64,000 nt of DNA from Parabacteroides sp. FAFU027 (GTDB lineage Bacteria > Bacteroidota > Bacteroidia > Bacteroidales > UBA7332): NCBI RefSeq assembly GCF_022808675.1, contig NZ_JAKZKV010000008.1, positions 190,711 through 254,710 of the forward strand. The letters are read 5' to 3'. Below the pieces are notes generated by a model. The model did no database searches and was not told the DNA's origin. It was given only the letters and a program-made list of their open reading frames with translations. The position numbers and the translations under genes are program-made. Position 1 is the first letter of the stretch; each line of letters begins with the position of its first letter. Shown one piece after another: positions 26,241 to 36,570 of the stretch.

Positions 26241-28961
26241 TTAGTAAAAAAGCCAATCAACACTTTCCGTCTGACCCGCAGAAGTCAATCCGGCATCACG
26301 GTTTGGCATCTTCTGCTCTCCGTCAATGAAGCCAAGCAAAAGAGCGGCACCTTTACCGAGTCGGAGGGTATTGTTTCCGGCTTTGAAATAATAGCTGTGA
26401 ATATTTACCGGAGCCAAAGTCGGAATATTTAGCGCATTCATCAGCTTAGGCTCAGCTTGTCCGTAATCATTCGCACTTGCATCGGTTTCGAGCGTTGGTG
26501 CTTTGAGGAATCCGCGGTCATTACCTGTCAGGAATCCCACCAACACGTACACCGGCTTGTCGCAGGTAAACTGAATTTCGGTTGGCAAGTTGTTTTGTGA
26601 TTTGAAGCTGGTCTTCAGCGCATTCAGTTTCTTCAATTCCGGTGCAATAGTTTTGATACTGAAAGTCGTATCCGAATAAACTATTTTGCCGCCGCTCAAC
26701 GGATACTGTACAAAATCTTTCGATAGTATTTTTACGGTTGCCGGTTTAAGCGGAACAATCTCGGTAGCCTTTTTCACACCGTTATTGGCCTTCAGCATCA
26801 CGATGTTTTTCTTCAGATTGTTGTATTCTGTCTGATAGTAAGGATAAAGCTCTGCCCAGGTTTTGTTTTTACCATCATCACCACCCACCGGCACGCGACG
26901 CTGTTTGGTCTGCATACTGTTGGCATAGAGGTAAGTGTCTTTGGTCAAATCAACCAGTTTCTTGTAATGCGACAGACTGCTTTCCAGGAAAGGAACTGCC
27001 TGGTCAAGTAATGCTATATTTTTGGTATAACCATACTCAAGAATAAGCGCCGCTGCTTTTACCTTATCGGCAAAGAAATTGGCAAATTCGTTATAGCAAT
27101 AAACGTCGTTTTTGAGACGATTAAATTCATCCTTATTTTTAGTGACAAACGGAGTTGCTTTTTCGATGGATTCAACAGCAAGTTTACCGCGTTTAACGAC
27201 ATCATTGGTCACATCAAACGGTAACTCACCGATATGAGGTTGATGTTTGTTTTCTTTCTCAGCCCATTCAATCAGTTTCTCTCCTTCTGGACCACATGAT
27301 TCGTAGAATCCGGGATAGATTTTGTATTTGTACGGATTTACCAACTGGCTCATCAACATTCCCAACAAGAGAGTCTGACGGTTTCCTTCGGTGATACCAA
27401 AGCGACGAAGTAATTTAGGTGCAATCTCTCCGGTCTGCTCGTAAGCTGCCAAGATATTTTCTCCACCCTGAGCACATCCGTAGAAATCACAAAGTTTATT
27501 AGACCAATAGTTGATTTCATCTTTGCGATCACGGTGGTCGTTCCATGCATATCTCGCCCATCCCTGGTACCACATCCAGTCACGGTCCATTTCGAGCAAA
27601 CGATTTGGTGCTTTGTCGGCTGAATAAGGCCAGTCCCAGTAGGAAGCCTGTGGATAAATGTGAATCGCATTGGCACCGTGTATATTGTGCATTGCTGACA
27701 CCGACTTCTGGATAAAGTCAGGTGAACCGTAACGGAACGGCTCCAGATTAGCCAAAATGTGTACGTTCGAGATATGAACAGAACCCAAAGCACTCAGGTC
27801 TTTGTGGATTTTTGCCCATGGGCCACGCGGCTCGTATGTTGTGAGTGACTCTCCATTGTATTTGTGCATCGAGTAAAGGTTACTGTACAAAGGCAAAGCC
27901 TCTTTCATCACCATGCTCAGATCAGTATCGTGGGCACGCACTACAATCGGAGGAAGGTCTTTGGTTCCCAATGCTTTCAGACCGTCTTTTACCCCGGGTA
28001 TGATAGTTTTGCAAAACCAGTTCACATCATCTTCGTAAGTATCCATCGCCTCTCCCAGGCAAACAAGCAAGCCCACGTGAGGGTATTTTTCAATAAATGC
28101 AGCAATCGACTTTTGCGTATAATCAGCGATCAGCGGAGTAATCGGACGACTGCGGTCCTGTGTTTTAATCCCGTAATGGTCAGCAAAAGGTTTTGAAACG
28201 ATGATATTGTAAAACATCTGAATCACCCAGATACCACGTTTCTCAGCTTCTTCGGTCAGGAACTTGAACATCTCCTCATTTTTGGCAAATGTCTTGTCAT
28301 CCACCTCTACTGCAAACGGATAATCTTTCAGTTTAACCAATGAAGCAAACGGGTGACCGTTCCACAAGTAAAGCGAATTCATGCGGTTATCCACCAACAT
28401 GTCAAGGTACTTAATCCACAAGGCTTTATCGTAGAACCATGGAAAATTCTCTGGAGTATATGGATATTCATATACATCATGACCGGGCAGGTACACCGTT
28501 TTTTGCACACCGATGCAAGCGCCACGCATTACCATCTCGGGCTGATCGGTGATATTCAATGAAGCAGGCAGTTTCTTATCTTTTTTGATGCGGTCTGCCA
28601 ATTCCAGACAACCATACAGTACGCCGGATGCATCTGCACCTTTGATGATAGTAACCCCATCAGCCGACTTGATGGCAAATCCCTCTTTGGCTGGTTTTTT
28701 ATCAAAAGACAACTTCGATTTCTGAGCCAGTTTACCTGTTGTCAGATCATCCCATTCTCCTACGGCAATAACTCTTTTGGAATCAGCTTTAGCAGAAATC
28801 CTGACCTGAAAACCTGCAGATGCAAGGGACTCTTTCAAGCGTTCTACACCAAATCCGACTCTTTTCGATTTAGCTGTATCAGCAACTATAGTTACCTTTT
28901 CAATAGAAAATGAACAAAATAACAAGTATAAAAATGGTAGGTAAACCAGCAGTTTTCTCAT
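26241..28961 (-). CDS. secreted uronidase-like hydrolase with GH67N/GH20b-type N-terminus
   Basis: About 906 residues from the ATG at 28961, where a hydrophobic export signal begins (MRKLLVYLPFLYLLFCSF). The Cys in LLFC makes a lipoprotein possible. Residues about 20-140 look like the small alpha/beta domain found before the barrel in GH67 and GH20 enzymes (VGFGVERLKESLASAGF, GVTIIKGADASGVLYGCLELADRI). A TIM-barrel region follows (NSLYLWNGHPF, HVGLLVCLGEAMDTYEDD, IVVRAHDTD), then a helical part. I looked for GH115 and GH67 catalytic stretches and did not find them. A pectin uronidase is plausible from the context, but the family is not one I can name. Confidence 0.55.
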   Translation of the reverse strand: MRKLLVYLPFLYLLFCSFSIEKVTIVADTAKSKRVGFGVERLKESLASAGFQVRISAKADSKRVIAVGEWDDLTTGKLAQKSKLSFDKKPAKEGFAIKSADGVTIIKGADASGVLYGCLELADRIKKDKKLPASLNITDQPEMVMRGACIGVQKTVYLPGHDVYEYPYTPENFPWFYDKALWIKYLDMLVDNRMNSLYLWNGHPFASLVKLKDYPFAVEVDDKTFAKNEEMFKFLTEEAEKRGIWVIQMFYNIIVSKPFADHYGIKTQDRSRPITPLIADYTQKSIAAFIEKYPHVGLLVCLGEAMDTYEDDVNWFCKTIIPGVKDGLKALGTKDLPPIVVRAHDTDLSMVMKEALPLYSNLYSMHKYNGESLTTYEPRGPWAKIHKDLSALGSVHISNVHILANLEPFRYGSPDFIQKSVSAMHNIHGANAIHIYPQASYWDWPYSADKAPNRLLEMDRDWMWYQGWARYAWNDHRDRKDEINYWSNKLCDFYGCAQGGENILAAYEQTGEIAPKLLRRFGITEGNRQTLLLGMLMSQLVNPYKYKIYPGFYESCGPEGEKLIEWAEKENKHQPHIGELPFDVTNDVVKRGKLAVESIEKATPFVTKNKDEFNRLKNDVYCYNEFANFFADKVKAAALILEYGYTKNIALLDQAVPFLESSLSHYKKLVDLTKDTYLYANSMQTKQRRVPVGGDDGKNKTWAELYPYYQTEYNNLKKNIVMLKANNGVKKATEIVPLKPATVKILSKDFVQYPLSGGKIVYSDTTFSIKTIAPELKKLNALKTSFKSQNNLPTEIQFTCDKPVYVLVGFLTGNDRGFLKAPTLETDASANDYGQAEPKLMNALNIPTLAPVNIHSYYFKAGNNTLRLGKGAALLLGFIDGEQKMPNRDAGLTSAGQTESVDWLFY

Positions 28962-29030
28962 ATTATCGTATTTATTTTTATTTCCCAAACCCGTCTGCAT
29001 TTATATAAATGCCTTAACAGGAATGCAATT

Positions 29031-29038
29031 CAAAATTA
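29031..29038 (-). promoter_or_regulatory. candidate -7 box upstream of the uronidase-like gene
   Basis: The minus strand reads TAATTTTG 70 bp before the start codon. It is the same octamer as at 8045, 36232 and 58067. No clear -33 element was found. Confidence 0.35.
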
Positions 29039-29152
29039 CATTGACTCGAAATGATTACCGTATAAGAATTATCAATTAAACATCAGTATCTGACAACCGT
29101 TGTAAATAGCGATCACAGAAAACTAATTATCAACAATTTATACAATGGCCGC

Positions 29153-30592
29153 TTATTTAGTCAGCGTCAACGAGAAAGTTCCCATCGGCAACCCTTCAGT
29201 ATTAAATACCTGAGCCTCCACATAATTGCGGAAGGCGTAGCGCACTGATACCGGGTTCTTTACCTGCGGTGAGGTCACCGTAATAGACTTCCGCCCCAGC
29301 TCTGCTTTCGCGGGATAGAACTTATTATCACTTCCGGCAATTTCAAAAAGAGTCACTTCCTTGTCATAAGAGGTAATGCCATTCGGAATGTTTTTGAGTG
29401 AAAGACTTACGGTACTATCCTTTACCGTCATTTGATCCACCTCCGGACTATCGTAACCAAACCCGGTCACTTGGTATGTCTTCGCAAGAGCCTGATAAGC
29501 AAGTCTTTCGCCCGGAGTCTTTTTGTCATAAGGGTGAATGTTATTTTCCACACCGGCATCCAGCAAAATCGCGATTCCGGTATTTGGAATCATTGATTTA
29601 GCTTTTAATTGAGCGGCACGGATATAAGCCGAGTTATTCTTCTCGCTTTTGTCATTCGGAGTCAACAAAAAATAGTCGTAAGGCGCTATCTGGGTAAAGT
29701 AAAAAGGGAACTCACCCACATTCCAGCGTTTGCGCCAGTCTGACACCATCGTTTTGAGCATGTCAGGGTATCTGTCCGGCTCCTGATAGTTGGTTTCACC
29801 CTGATACCAGATGCAACCTTTGATACCATAACCGATTACCGGATTAAGCATTCCGTTAAACAAAGTAGTCGGAGTGCGATTCGGCACTTTGATACTGTCT
29901 CCTTTTTGAGGAATTCCGGTCTTTTCAAAAGCGCAAGAAGTCTCTTTGCTCATCCATGCCTGAATGCAGGAACCGCCATAACTCACACATATCAATCCCA
30001 CCGGTACATTTGTAATCTCATTGACCAGTTTTCCGAAATAGTATCCTGTCGCCGAAAAATCAGCAACAGAAGCCGGTGTAGCTTCAGCCCACTGCGCTTT
30101 AAATTCTGTTTGCGGCTCGGTAGTCGATGCTCGGGGAACTGTGATTACACGAATATTTTTGTTTTTTGAACGCAAGATCGCATCATTGGAATTTGCCACC
30201 GGAGAAGCCTTGAAGCCTTTCATCGGCTCTTCCATGTTTGACTGGCCGGCGCAAATCCACACCTCTCCGATGAGTACGTTTGATAGTTTCACCTGTTTAC
30301 CGTCAGAAATAGTCACATCGTATGGCCCGCCGGCTTTGGGTGTAGCCACTTTTGTGCTCCATTTACCATTAGCATCGGTTACCACTACGTATTTCCTTCC
30401 GTTCCACGAAGTTGAAATCTGCACTCTTTTGCCCGGTTGGTCTGTTCCCCACACAGCTACTTCGGATTGCTGCTGAAGCACCATATTATCAGTAAAAATG
30501 GAAGCCGGCTTGGGTTGGGCAAAAGCAGTTGCGCTAATCATCAGCGACAACGCCAGACCGGCAAATGTCTTTTTGGATAAAATATTATTCAT
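29153..30592 (-). CDS. secreted SGNH acetylesterase, sialate O-acetylesterase type
   Basis: About 479 residues; I start at 30592, where the signal peptide MNNILSKKTFAGLALSLMI begins. After a small beta-sandwich (DNMVLQQQSEVAVWG, VWGTDQPGKRV) the catalytic domain opens with WICAGQSNME, in which the Ser is the nucleophile. It continues with CIWYQGETNYQ and ends with GVENNIHPYDKKTPGERLA, where the His completes the site. Family members remove O-acetyl groups from sugars. In a pectin locus the likely targets are acetylated galacturonic acid or the acetylated sugars of RG-II side chains. The gene lies between the uronidase-like gene and a GH2 gene, all on one strand. Confidence 0.85.
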   Translation of the reverse strand: MNNILSKKTFAGLALSLMISATAFAQPKPASIFTDNMVLQQQSEVAVWGTDQPGKRVQISTSWNGRKYVVVTDANGKWSTKVATPKAGGPYDVTISDGKQVKLSNVLIGEVWICAGQSNMEEPMKGFKASPVANSNDAILRSKNKNIRVITVPRASTTEPQTEFKAQWAEATPASVADFSATGYYFGKLVNEITNVPVGLICVSYGGSCIQAWMSKETSCAFEKTGIPQKGDSIKVPNRTPTTLFNGMLNPVIGYGIKGCIWYQGETNYQEPDRYPDMLKTMVSDWRKRWNVGEFPFYFTQIAPYDYFLLTPNDKSEKNNSAYIRAAQLKAKSMIPNTGIAILLDAGVENNIHPYDKKTPGERLAYQALAKTYQVTGFGYDSPEVDQMTVKDSTVSLSLKNIPNGITSYDKEVTLFEIAGSDNKFYPAKAELGRKSITVTSPQVKNPVSVRYAFRNYVEAQVFNTEGLPMGTFSLTLTK

Positions 30593-30729
30593 ATTTAGTT
30601 TGTATTGGAATGTCAATTCAATGGTTAAATAAGTCAGGTCTGTTGAGTCGTAATTTACCCACCCCTACCCCTCCAAGGAGGGGAATCCGGTTTATCAATT
30701 GACATATCCGGACGATAGTGAGGTCTCTC

Positions 30730-33327
30730 CTATTTCTTTATTTTCTCTCCAAAATCCTTTTGCTGATCCTGTACCTCCTGAAGCTCGCGTTTGCGTTCTT
30801 CATCGGTGCGGGTGGACTGATGCTCTTTGCCAAAAGTCTTAGCTTTTGCTGAAACCGTTTTCGGAGTTTCGTCATATACCGCTTTGAGGGCAGTAGGTAC
30901 TGATACAAATTCGAGAGTAGCGGCTTTCGGTGCATGCTCCCCTTCGAAAAGGACACGGGCATTGACCTTTATCTTACCCGCTTTCAGTGTGGAACGGATC
31001 AGCACCGGTGCAGAGCCAAACTCAACCAAACGAGGATTTGCTCCGATGCGGTCATCGCCGATAATCTCGCCCTCGCCTTCTACCGTGAAATAGACCTGAT
31101 CTTTGGCCAGACGGCGCACATTACCTTCATCATCAGTCACTTCTGCGACTACGACTGCAAAATCAGAACCATTCGCCACCAATGACTGACCGTCATTATC
31201 GAGTGTCAATCGGAGTTTAGTAGATCGACGGGACGGCATTTTCTTAGTCGAACACACCACTTTGCCGTTAATCAAACCTTCCGCCACAAAGCTCACCTGC
31301 TGCCATTTCTTCTGCTCGTAAGTTAGGACACGCATTTTCATAAAGTCAAATACATTCCTGAAAATGACCGGCGGATGCGGCATACCGGGTGTAACCTTAG
31401 GCGCTTTCATCACCAGCGTATCTTTTTCATAAACAATCAGGCGGACTACATCACAATTGGTAAATACCACCACATCAGGATCTGAAAATGGAGTGATTTC
31501 GTGTGCGATATAAACCATCGGACCGCTTTCGGCCACCGGCAGTTTCACATCGGCATCCTGCTGGCTTTTAAACATATAGTAAGCATATTTAGGCTGACGG
31601 AAGTTATCCATCATTCCCCCGAAGTAAGGATCAGGGTAATAACCGCGCTGATGGTCAAAAGCGTGCCACTGCGCACCACCGATAAACTGACGGCTGGCGG
31701 TGTACATTTCATCATACGTCTGAGCCAGTCGCAATGCCTGCACGATTTGCGGTCGTTCACCCCAGCTGCGGGCTGCTCGGTTATTATTGTTGTGGGCATA
31801 CCAATCGTCCACCGTCTCGCCAAACTCGCGGGTAAAGATGCTTTGCTTCACCGTACCGGTATCTTTTGGCCAACCGTAAACGAGGTCGTAGTTTTCGGCC
31901 ACTCCTGCCGAATGAATATCAGCCACGGCCACACATCCATTATAAGGATATTCATCGTGAGTAATTTTCAATACGTTATTGGAAAACGAGAGTGGAAACT
32001 GAGTTTCATTAAGCACAGGTTCCCAAGCGATTACGCAAGCATGATTGCGATCACGACGGATCATATTTCTCACATCGTCATATACGCGTTGTTCAAAAAT
32101 GCTATCTTTCTTGTTCCAATATTGCCAGCCGGGAGTAGCCACAGTCAGGAACATTCCCAATTCATCACACGCATCAAGAAATGAAGGATCCTGCGGATAG
32201 TGCGCCGAACGGATAATGCGGCAACCGGCATCGCGAAGCTTTTTCACATCGCGCCAGTGCATATTATTAGGCACAGCATTTCCCACATAAGCAAAATCCT
32301 GGTGACGATTGGTTCCGAGCAGTTGGATATAGGGTTTTCCATTCAGGTAAAAGCCTTCTTTCCCCCGAAACTCGATAGAACGAATACCAATGCGGCTCAT
32401 CACCCCATCAAGAGACTGATTACCTGACAATACGCGACTTTTCACCTGATATAAATAAGGAGAATCCGGCGTCCAAAGCTTCGGATTCTTTACCGAATAT
32501 TGCTGTTTTACAGATTGAGCCTGACCGGGTAAAAGTTTCACTGCGGTCACTAATGTCTTCAGCGGATTGCCTTTATCATCACAAAGTGTAGTTTCCAGTT
32601 TGAGATTGACAGCCTTAGCCGATTCGTTGATAATCTCTGTCTGAGCAAAGACATCGGCATGCTTTTCACTGATATTATCTGAATGAATAAATACTCCGCC
32701 ACCGGCTACTTTACTGGCCTCATTGGCATCAGAAATATGAACCGGAGAGACTGCCACCATCCACACGTCACGGTACATTCCCCCGTGATAGGTAAAGTCA
32801 AGCTGTGATTGCTTCTTGCCCGGAGCATAGGTTTTATCATCGCTGTTGTCCGTAATCACAGCTACCAAAACCTTCTCACCCGGCTTTACGCCAAGATCAG
32901 TCAGGTTAATATTAAATGGCAAATAACCGCCGAAATGCTCTTTCACCAATTTGCCATTCAGGTAAACTTTAGATTTCCCCATCACAGCCTCAAAGTGCAG
33001 ATAGACTTTTTTCCCTGCCAGATCCTTATTGACCGTAAAGTGCTTACGGTACCAGGCAATGCCCTGATAATTGCGACCGCCACTGGCTTCCGACGGCTCC
33101 AACTCCACGGTATGCGGTGTGGCTACCACATCCCATTTTGAATCATCGAATGCAACAGTTTCAGCTCCGTCAACATCGCCTTTATGAAAACGCCAACCGA
33201 TATTGAAGTCAAAAACCTCCCGGCCCTGATTCTTCCATTCGAAAAAACCAGCGGTAGAGAAGGGCCGCTGCGCCTGGGCAGCCAAAATCAGGAATAGCGA
33301 TAGAAGTAAAAAAGTGGTCTTTTTCAT
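30730..33327 (-). CDS. secreted GH2 beta-glycosidase
   Basis: The 865-residue product carries a signal peptide ending ILAAQAQ. The GH2 order is intact: jelly roll (FNIGWRFHKGD, IAWYRKHFTV, VYLNGKLVKEHFGGYLPF), Ig-like domain, TIM barrel (LLGTNRHQDFAYVGNAVP). The acid/base Glu is E441 in AWEPVLNETQ and the nucleophile Glu is E501 in FTREFGE. A DUF4982-like domain and another Ig-like domain follow (about 620-810). The last 45 residues are a charged helical tail (KELQEVQDQQKDFGEKIKK-like). It could be a beta-galactosidase or beta-glucuronidase; the motifs alone do not decide. It sits between the esterase and the second rhamnosidase. Confidence 0.87.
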   Translation of the reverse strand: MKKTTFLLLSLFLILAAQAQRPFSTAGFFEWKNQGREVFDFNIGWRFHKGDVDGAETVAFDDSKWDVVATPHTVELEPSEASGGRNYQGIAWYRKHFTVNKDLAGKKVYLHFEAVMGKSKVYLNGKLVKEHFGGYLPFNINLTDLGVKPGEKVLVAVITDNSDDKTYAPGKKQSQLDFTYHGGMYRDVWMVAVSPVHISDANEASKVAGGGVFIHSDNISEKHADVFAQTEIINESAKAVNLKLETTLCDDKGNPLKTLVTAVKLLPGQAQSVKQQYSVKNPKLWTPDSPYLYQVKSRVLSGNQSLDGVMSRIGIRSIEFRGKEGFYLNGKPYIQLLGTNRHQDFAYVGNAVPNNMHWRDVKKLRDAGCRIIRSAHYPQDPSFLDACDELGMFLTVATPGWQYWNKKDSIFEQRVYDDVRNMIRRDRNHACVIAWEPVLNETQFPLSFSNNVLKITHDEYPYNGCVAVADIHSAGVAENYDLVYGWPKDTGTVKQSIFTREFGETVDDWYAHNNNNRAARSWGERPQIVQALRLAQTYDEMYTASRQFIGGAQWHAFDHQRGYYPDPYFGGMMDNFRQPKYAYYMFKSQQDADVKLPVAESGPMVYIAHEITPFSDPDVVVFTNCDVVRLIVYEKDTLVMKAPKVTPGMPHPPVIFRNVFDFMKMRVLTYEQKKWQQVSFVAEGLINGKVVCSTKKMPSRRSTKLRLTLDNDGQSLVANGSDFAVVVAEVTDDEGNVRRLAKDQVYFTVEGEGEIIGDDRIGANPRLVEFGSAPVLIRSTLKAGKIKVNARVLFEGEHAPKAATLEFVSVPTALKAVYDETPKTVSAKAKTFGKEHQSTRTDEERKRELQEVQDQQKDFGEKIKK

Positions 33328-33341
33328 AGTTTATTCAATTA

Positions 33342-33407
33342 AACGCAAAGGTGCTAAGACGCAAAGGCTCTTTAAATAATCCCTTCGCGTCTTTGCGACT
33401 TAGCGTT
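33342..33407. repeat. GCAAAGG word inverted repeat
   Basis: Arms built on AACGCAAAGGTGCTAAGACG (33342-33361) and the complement ending ACTTAGCGTT (33381-33407) fill the gap between the GH78 and GH2 genes. The same words occur at 9311-9514 and, in part, at 59773-59829. Confidence 0.75.
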
Positions 33408-33413
33408 CATTAA

Positions 33414-36182
33414 TCATTCACAAACGAATTCGTAATCACCCGAGCCTATTTCGGCTTTATTCTTTTTCAATGAAACACCTTCGCCCTGACTGACCGTCAC
33501 CTTAGAAGAAGGTAGAATCACGGTAGCAGTAGTATTAGCAGGTACAGAGACTTTCAATCTGAATTGTCCGTTTCCCTTTTTCCAATCTACTTTTATCGGC
33601 CCATAAACTGATGCGTATGAAGCCTTTGCGTAAGTCAGATCACCAACGGGTTGCGGAGCAATGATCGTATGTTTGAATCCCGGCTGCTTCATATCCGGCT
33701 GAATGCCTGCTACCGAACGGTAAAACCACTCCTCGATCTGCCCCATCATAAAGTGGTTCCACGAGTTGCCTTTCGATGGATCCCACTGCTCGGTCAAGGT
33801 GGTGAGGCCGTACTTTAACTGAAAGCCATACCCCGGAGCATCGTTGTGATTCGTCATTTTGTACATCAGCTCATTCAGCCCATTATCAGCTAACACACGG
33901 AAAAGGAAACGGTTACCGATATCACCGGTAGTCAAGCGATCACCGTGCGCTTTGATGTCGGTCACCAGATTATCCAGCACCGACTGACGGTATTTAGGCT
34001 CAACAATATTGAGGAATATCGGCATGGCATTGGAATACTGGCTTCCTGTACCGTATTGTTTGGTTTTGGGATTGAAAAATTTAGCATTAAAGGCCCGGCG
34101 GATTGCTTCGGCTCTTTTCTCGTATTGTTTTGCCTCTTTTTTTAAACCCAGCATTCTAGCAGATTTGGCCACCAGATCAGCATAATAGTAATAAAATGCA
34201 GTAGCAGAGAGTGCGATCGGGCTATTTTGCGAATACCCGGCAGGTTTTGGACCATAATCATACCAATCGCCCAGACCAAAAGCCAATGTATCGCCTTTCG
34301 CTTTGCTATCGAGATAAGCCATGTAGCGGGTCATCATCGGATAAGCTTTCTCTATTTGCGAAGCATCACCGTAATATTCATAATACATCCAGGGCAGAAT
34401 AGCCGAGGTTGCTCCCCATTCCGGCGAATCCTTAAAGTCACGAATAAATTCAAAATCGGTATATTCGGGTGCAGTCGTCGGAACCAAGCCATCCAGCAAC
34501 TGGGCATCCTGCATATCACGGATCACTTTGGCAAACATCTGTGTCTGGTCGTAATTAAACATCAGACCAGGTCCATTCAGGTGGTTTTGCTCCAGCCAAC
34601 CGAGCTTCTCCCGGTGGGGACAGTCGGTAAAAATGGATTGAAAATTACTTTTAATAGCATTGTTGATCAACCAATGCGTTTTATTGTAAATATCGTTGGA
34701 GCACTCAAACGTACCTGTTTCGGCAGTTGAGTTATAGACAAAGTTTGATTTCACATCCAGTAAGACAGGCTTATCACTGCCGGGCGCATTCTCCAGATAA
34801 TCAGCACCGTAGAGTTGTATATATTGATAACCGTAGTAGGAGAAACGCGGTGTCCACTCCTCTACCCCGTTTCCTTTCAGCGTATATTGGAAATAATAGG
34901 GTTTGCCGGTGCGTTTCTGATTCACGGCGCTGTCCTTGATGGACTCTCCCACCCATAAGCGCAAGGTCTGGCCTTTTTTGCCTTGTACCTTAATAGTAGG
35001 AAATCCGGACAGGTTTTGCCCCATATCAAGAATTACCGGATCTGTACCTATTTTTTTCACCTCTTTCACCCCGAATGTTTGCATAATTTTCACTGGTGCG
35101 GTCAACTGCGGCATCATCTCTCCTTTCGGATTTTCCACATGCACCACCTTTTTCCAGGCTGAGTCGTCAAATCCGGGCTTATCCCAACCGGGCTGTTCTT
35201 GATTTGCATCGTAATCTTCACCACCGAATATACAGTTGAAGGTCACGGGACTCAAGGCATATTTCCAGCTTTTATCAGAGACGATCTGCTCGGTAGTACC
35301 GTCATCGTATTTCAGACGCATGATGAAGTAAAGTTTCGGAGTCCCAAAGCTTACCCAGAACTTACGGTAACGGTCACCGGTGACATTGTACATGCCATTA
35401 CCCAGCATCACGCCGACGACATTTTCGCCCTGAGTCAGGTTTTTCTTTACATCGTAAATATTGTAATATACGGTCTTATCGTAATCACTCCATGCCGGAG
35501 CAAACTGGCTCTGACCAATCTTCTCACCATTGAGGGTAAGCTCGTATTGTCCCAGTCCGCAGATAATAGCCTGCGCACTTTTCACTTTCTTCATTATAGC
35601 GATAGGATGGCGCAACAAGATGCTGCGTTTGGCCAATGAGTCCACCGGCCCCCACAGATCCGCAATTTCCTTTTTCTTCATCGACGGCTGGTGGAAGTTG
35701 CGGCCCTCCGGCAGCTTGGCTTTCTTGCGTGAAATAGCAGAGATCCACAACGCGGCTGTAGCCATTGGAGGTGCGGTCTCGAATGATGACACCTCACTCC
35801 ACGCTGATGCTTTCTTATTTGCATCCCATACTTTTACGCGCCACAGGTAACGCTGGCCTTCCTTAAGCTCAGGACCTGCATATTCTACAAACTGGCTTTT
35901 GTCCGACTTTACCACACCTGAATTCCAGACACGACCGACTCCCCGCTCAATAGATTTGTTATCCATCGACAGAATGATCTGGTAAGCAGTCTGTTTATCT
36001 TTATTGACAGAGGAATGTAATTGCCAGCCCAGACGCGGACCTTTAGCAGTAATTCCTACCGGGTTTGTGATTAATTCGCAGGTAGTTCGTGTTACCTCAA
36101 TCGCAGAGACAGTGGCAACCCACAACAAAGCATATAATGACAGAGTTATTTTTCGTAATGAAAGCATGACTGTGTTTTTCAA
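33414..36182 (-). CDS. secreted GH78 alpha-L-rhamnosidase
   Basis: The 922-residue protein starts with an export signal (MLSLRKITLSLYALLWVATVSA; an ATG five codons earlier is equally possible). It shows the full GH78 architecture: fibronectin-like domain, two beta-sandwiches (SGFPTIKVQGKKGQTLRLWVGE, split), an (alpha/alpha)6 barrel and a C-terminal sandwich. The catalytic patch is DCPHREKLGWLEQNH, with supporting motifs GDWYDYGP, DSPEWGATSAILPW and, near the end, LTEQWDPSKGNSWNHFM, whose Glu is the conserved late carboxylate. It removes alpha-L-rhamnose from rhamnogalacturonan backbone ends or side chains. It is the first gene of the long minus-strand series and faces the SusC operon across a 684-bp gap. 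Confidence 0.92.
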   Translation of the reverse strand: MKNTVMLSLRKITLSLYALLWVATVSAIEVTRTTCELITNPVGITAKGPRLGWQLHSSVNKDKQTAYQIILSMDNKSIERGVGRVWNSGVVKSDKSQFVEYAGPELKEGQRYLWRVKVWDANKKASAWSEVSSFETAPPMATAALWISAISRKKAKLPEGRNFHQPSMKKKEIADLWGPVDSLAKRSILLRHPIAIMKKVKSAQAIICGLGQYELTLNGEKIGQSQFAPAWSDYDKTVYYNIYDVKKNLTQGENVVGVMLGNGMYNVTGDRYRKFWVSFGTPKLYFIMRLKYDDGTTEQIVSDKSWKYALSPVTFNCIFGGEDYDANQEQPGWDKPGFDDSAWKKVVHVENPKGEMMPQLTAPVKIMQTFGVKEVKKIGTDPVILDMGQNLSGFPTIKVQGKKGQTLRLWVGESIKDSAVNQKRTGKPYYFQYTLKGNGVEEWTPRFSYYGYQYIQLYGADYLENAPGSDKPVLLDVKSNFVYNSTAETGTFECSNDIYNKTHWLINNAIKSNFQSIFTDCPHREKLGWLEQNHLNGPGLMFNYDQTQMFAKVIRDMQDAQLLDGLVPTTAPEYTDFEFIRDFKDSPEWGATSAILPWMYYEYYGDASQIEKAYPMMTRYMAYLDSKAKGDTLAFGLGDWYDYGPKPAGYSQNSPIALSATAFYYYYADLVAKSARMLGLKKEAKQYEKRAEAIRRAFNAKFFNPKTKQYGTGSQYSNAMPIFLNIVEPKYRQSVLDNLVTDIKAHGDRLTTGDIGNRFLFRVLADNGLNELMYKMTNHNDAPGYGFQLKYGLTTLTEQWDPSKGNSWNHFMMGQIEEWFYRSVAGIQPDMKQPGFKHTIIAPQPVGDLTYAKASYASVYGPIKVDWKKGNGQFRLKVSVPANTTATVILPSSKVTVSQGEGVSLKKNKAEIGSGDYEFVCE

Positions 36183-36231
36183 TAATTATTTACAGAAATC
36201 GGACGAGATCTGAACTCAAAATTTAGAAGTT

Positions 36232-36239
36232 CAAAATTA
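36232..36239 (-). promoter_or_regulatory. candidate -7 box for the minus-strand series
   Basis: TAATTTTG on the minus strand lies 50 bp before the GH78 start. The 684-bp gap 36183-36866 otherwise holds AT-rich DNA with no gene or repeat that I recognise, and must carry divergent promoters. Confidence 0.4.
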
Positions 36240-36562
36240 CCCTTGAATAGAAGTATTAAAGTACACGAATTAATAAAAAACAGTAGCGATTTGCCGGCAC
36301 CGTCTCTACCTGGCAGCTGTGTTAAAAATGGAGCTCAACTGCACGTTTCCAACAGACATTCTAAACATATTGCAGAGCTAAAACGTTTATAACGATGACT
36401 GAAAAATACAATAACCAGCCATTACCTCACACTCTGCAACGCCGTTCTGCAAAGGCATTGAGATGCCAAGAACCCCTCTTTAACTATCTAACATCAAAGC
36501 CTATACAACAATTTACTATGGTAATTCAACAATTCGTGTACCTGCTTGCTGCTATTCCATTA

Positions 36563-36570
36563 TACATTTG
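36563..36570 (+). promoter_or_regulatory. candidate -7 box for the SusC/SusD operon
   Basis: TACATTTG is the only good plus-strand match to TAnnTTTG that I noticed in the divergent gap. If real it would leave a leader of nearly 300 bases before the lipoprotein gene. No -33 element is clear. Confidence 0.2.

Noticed and set aside
26241-28961. GH115 alpha-glucuronidase
   Set aside because: Length fits, but I do not find GH115 signature stretches, and the N-terminal domain looks GH67N/GH20b-like instead.
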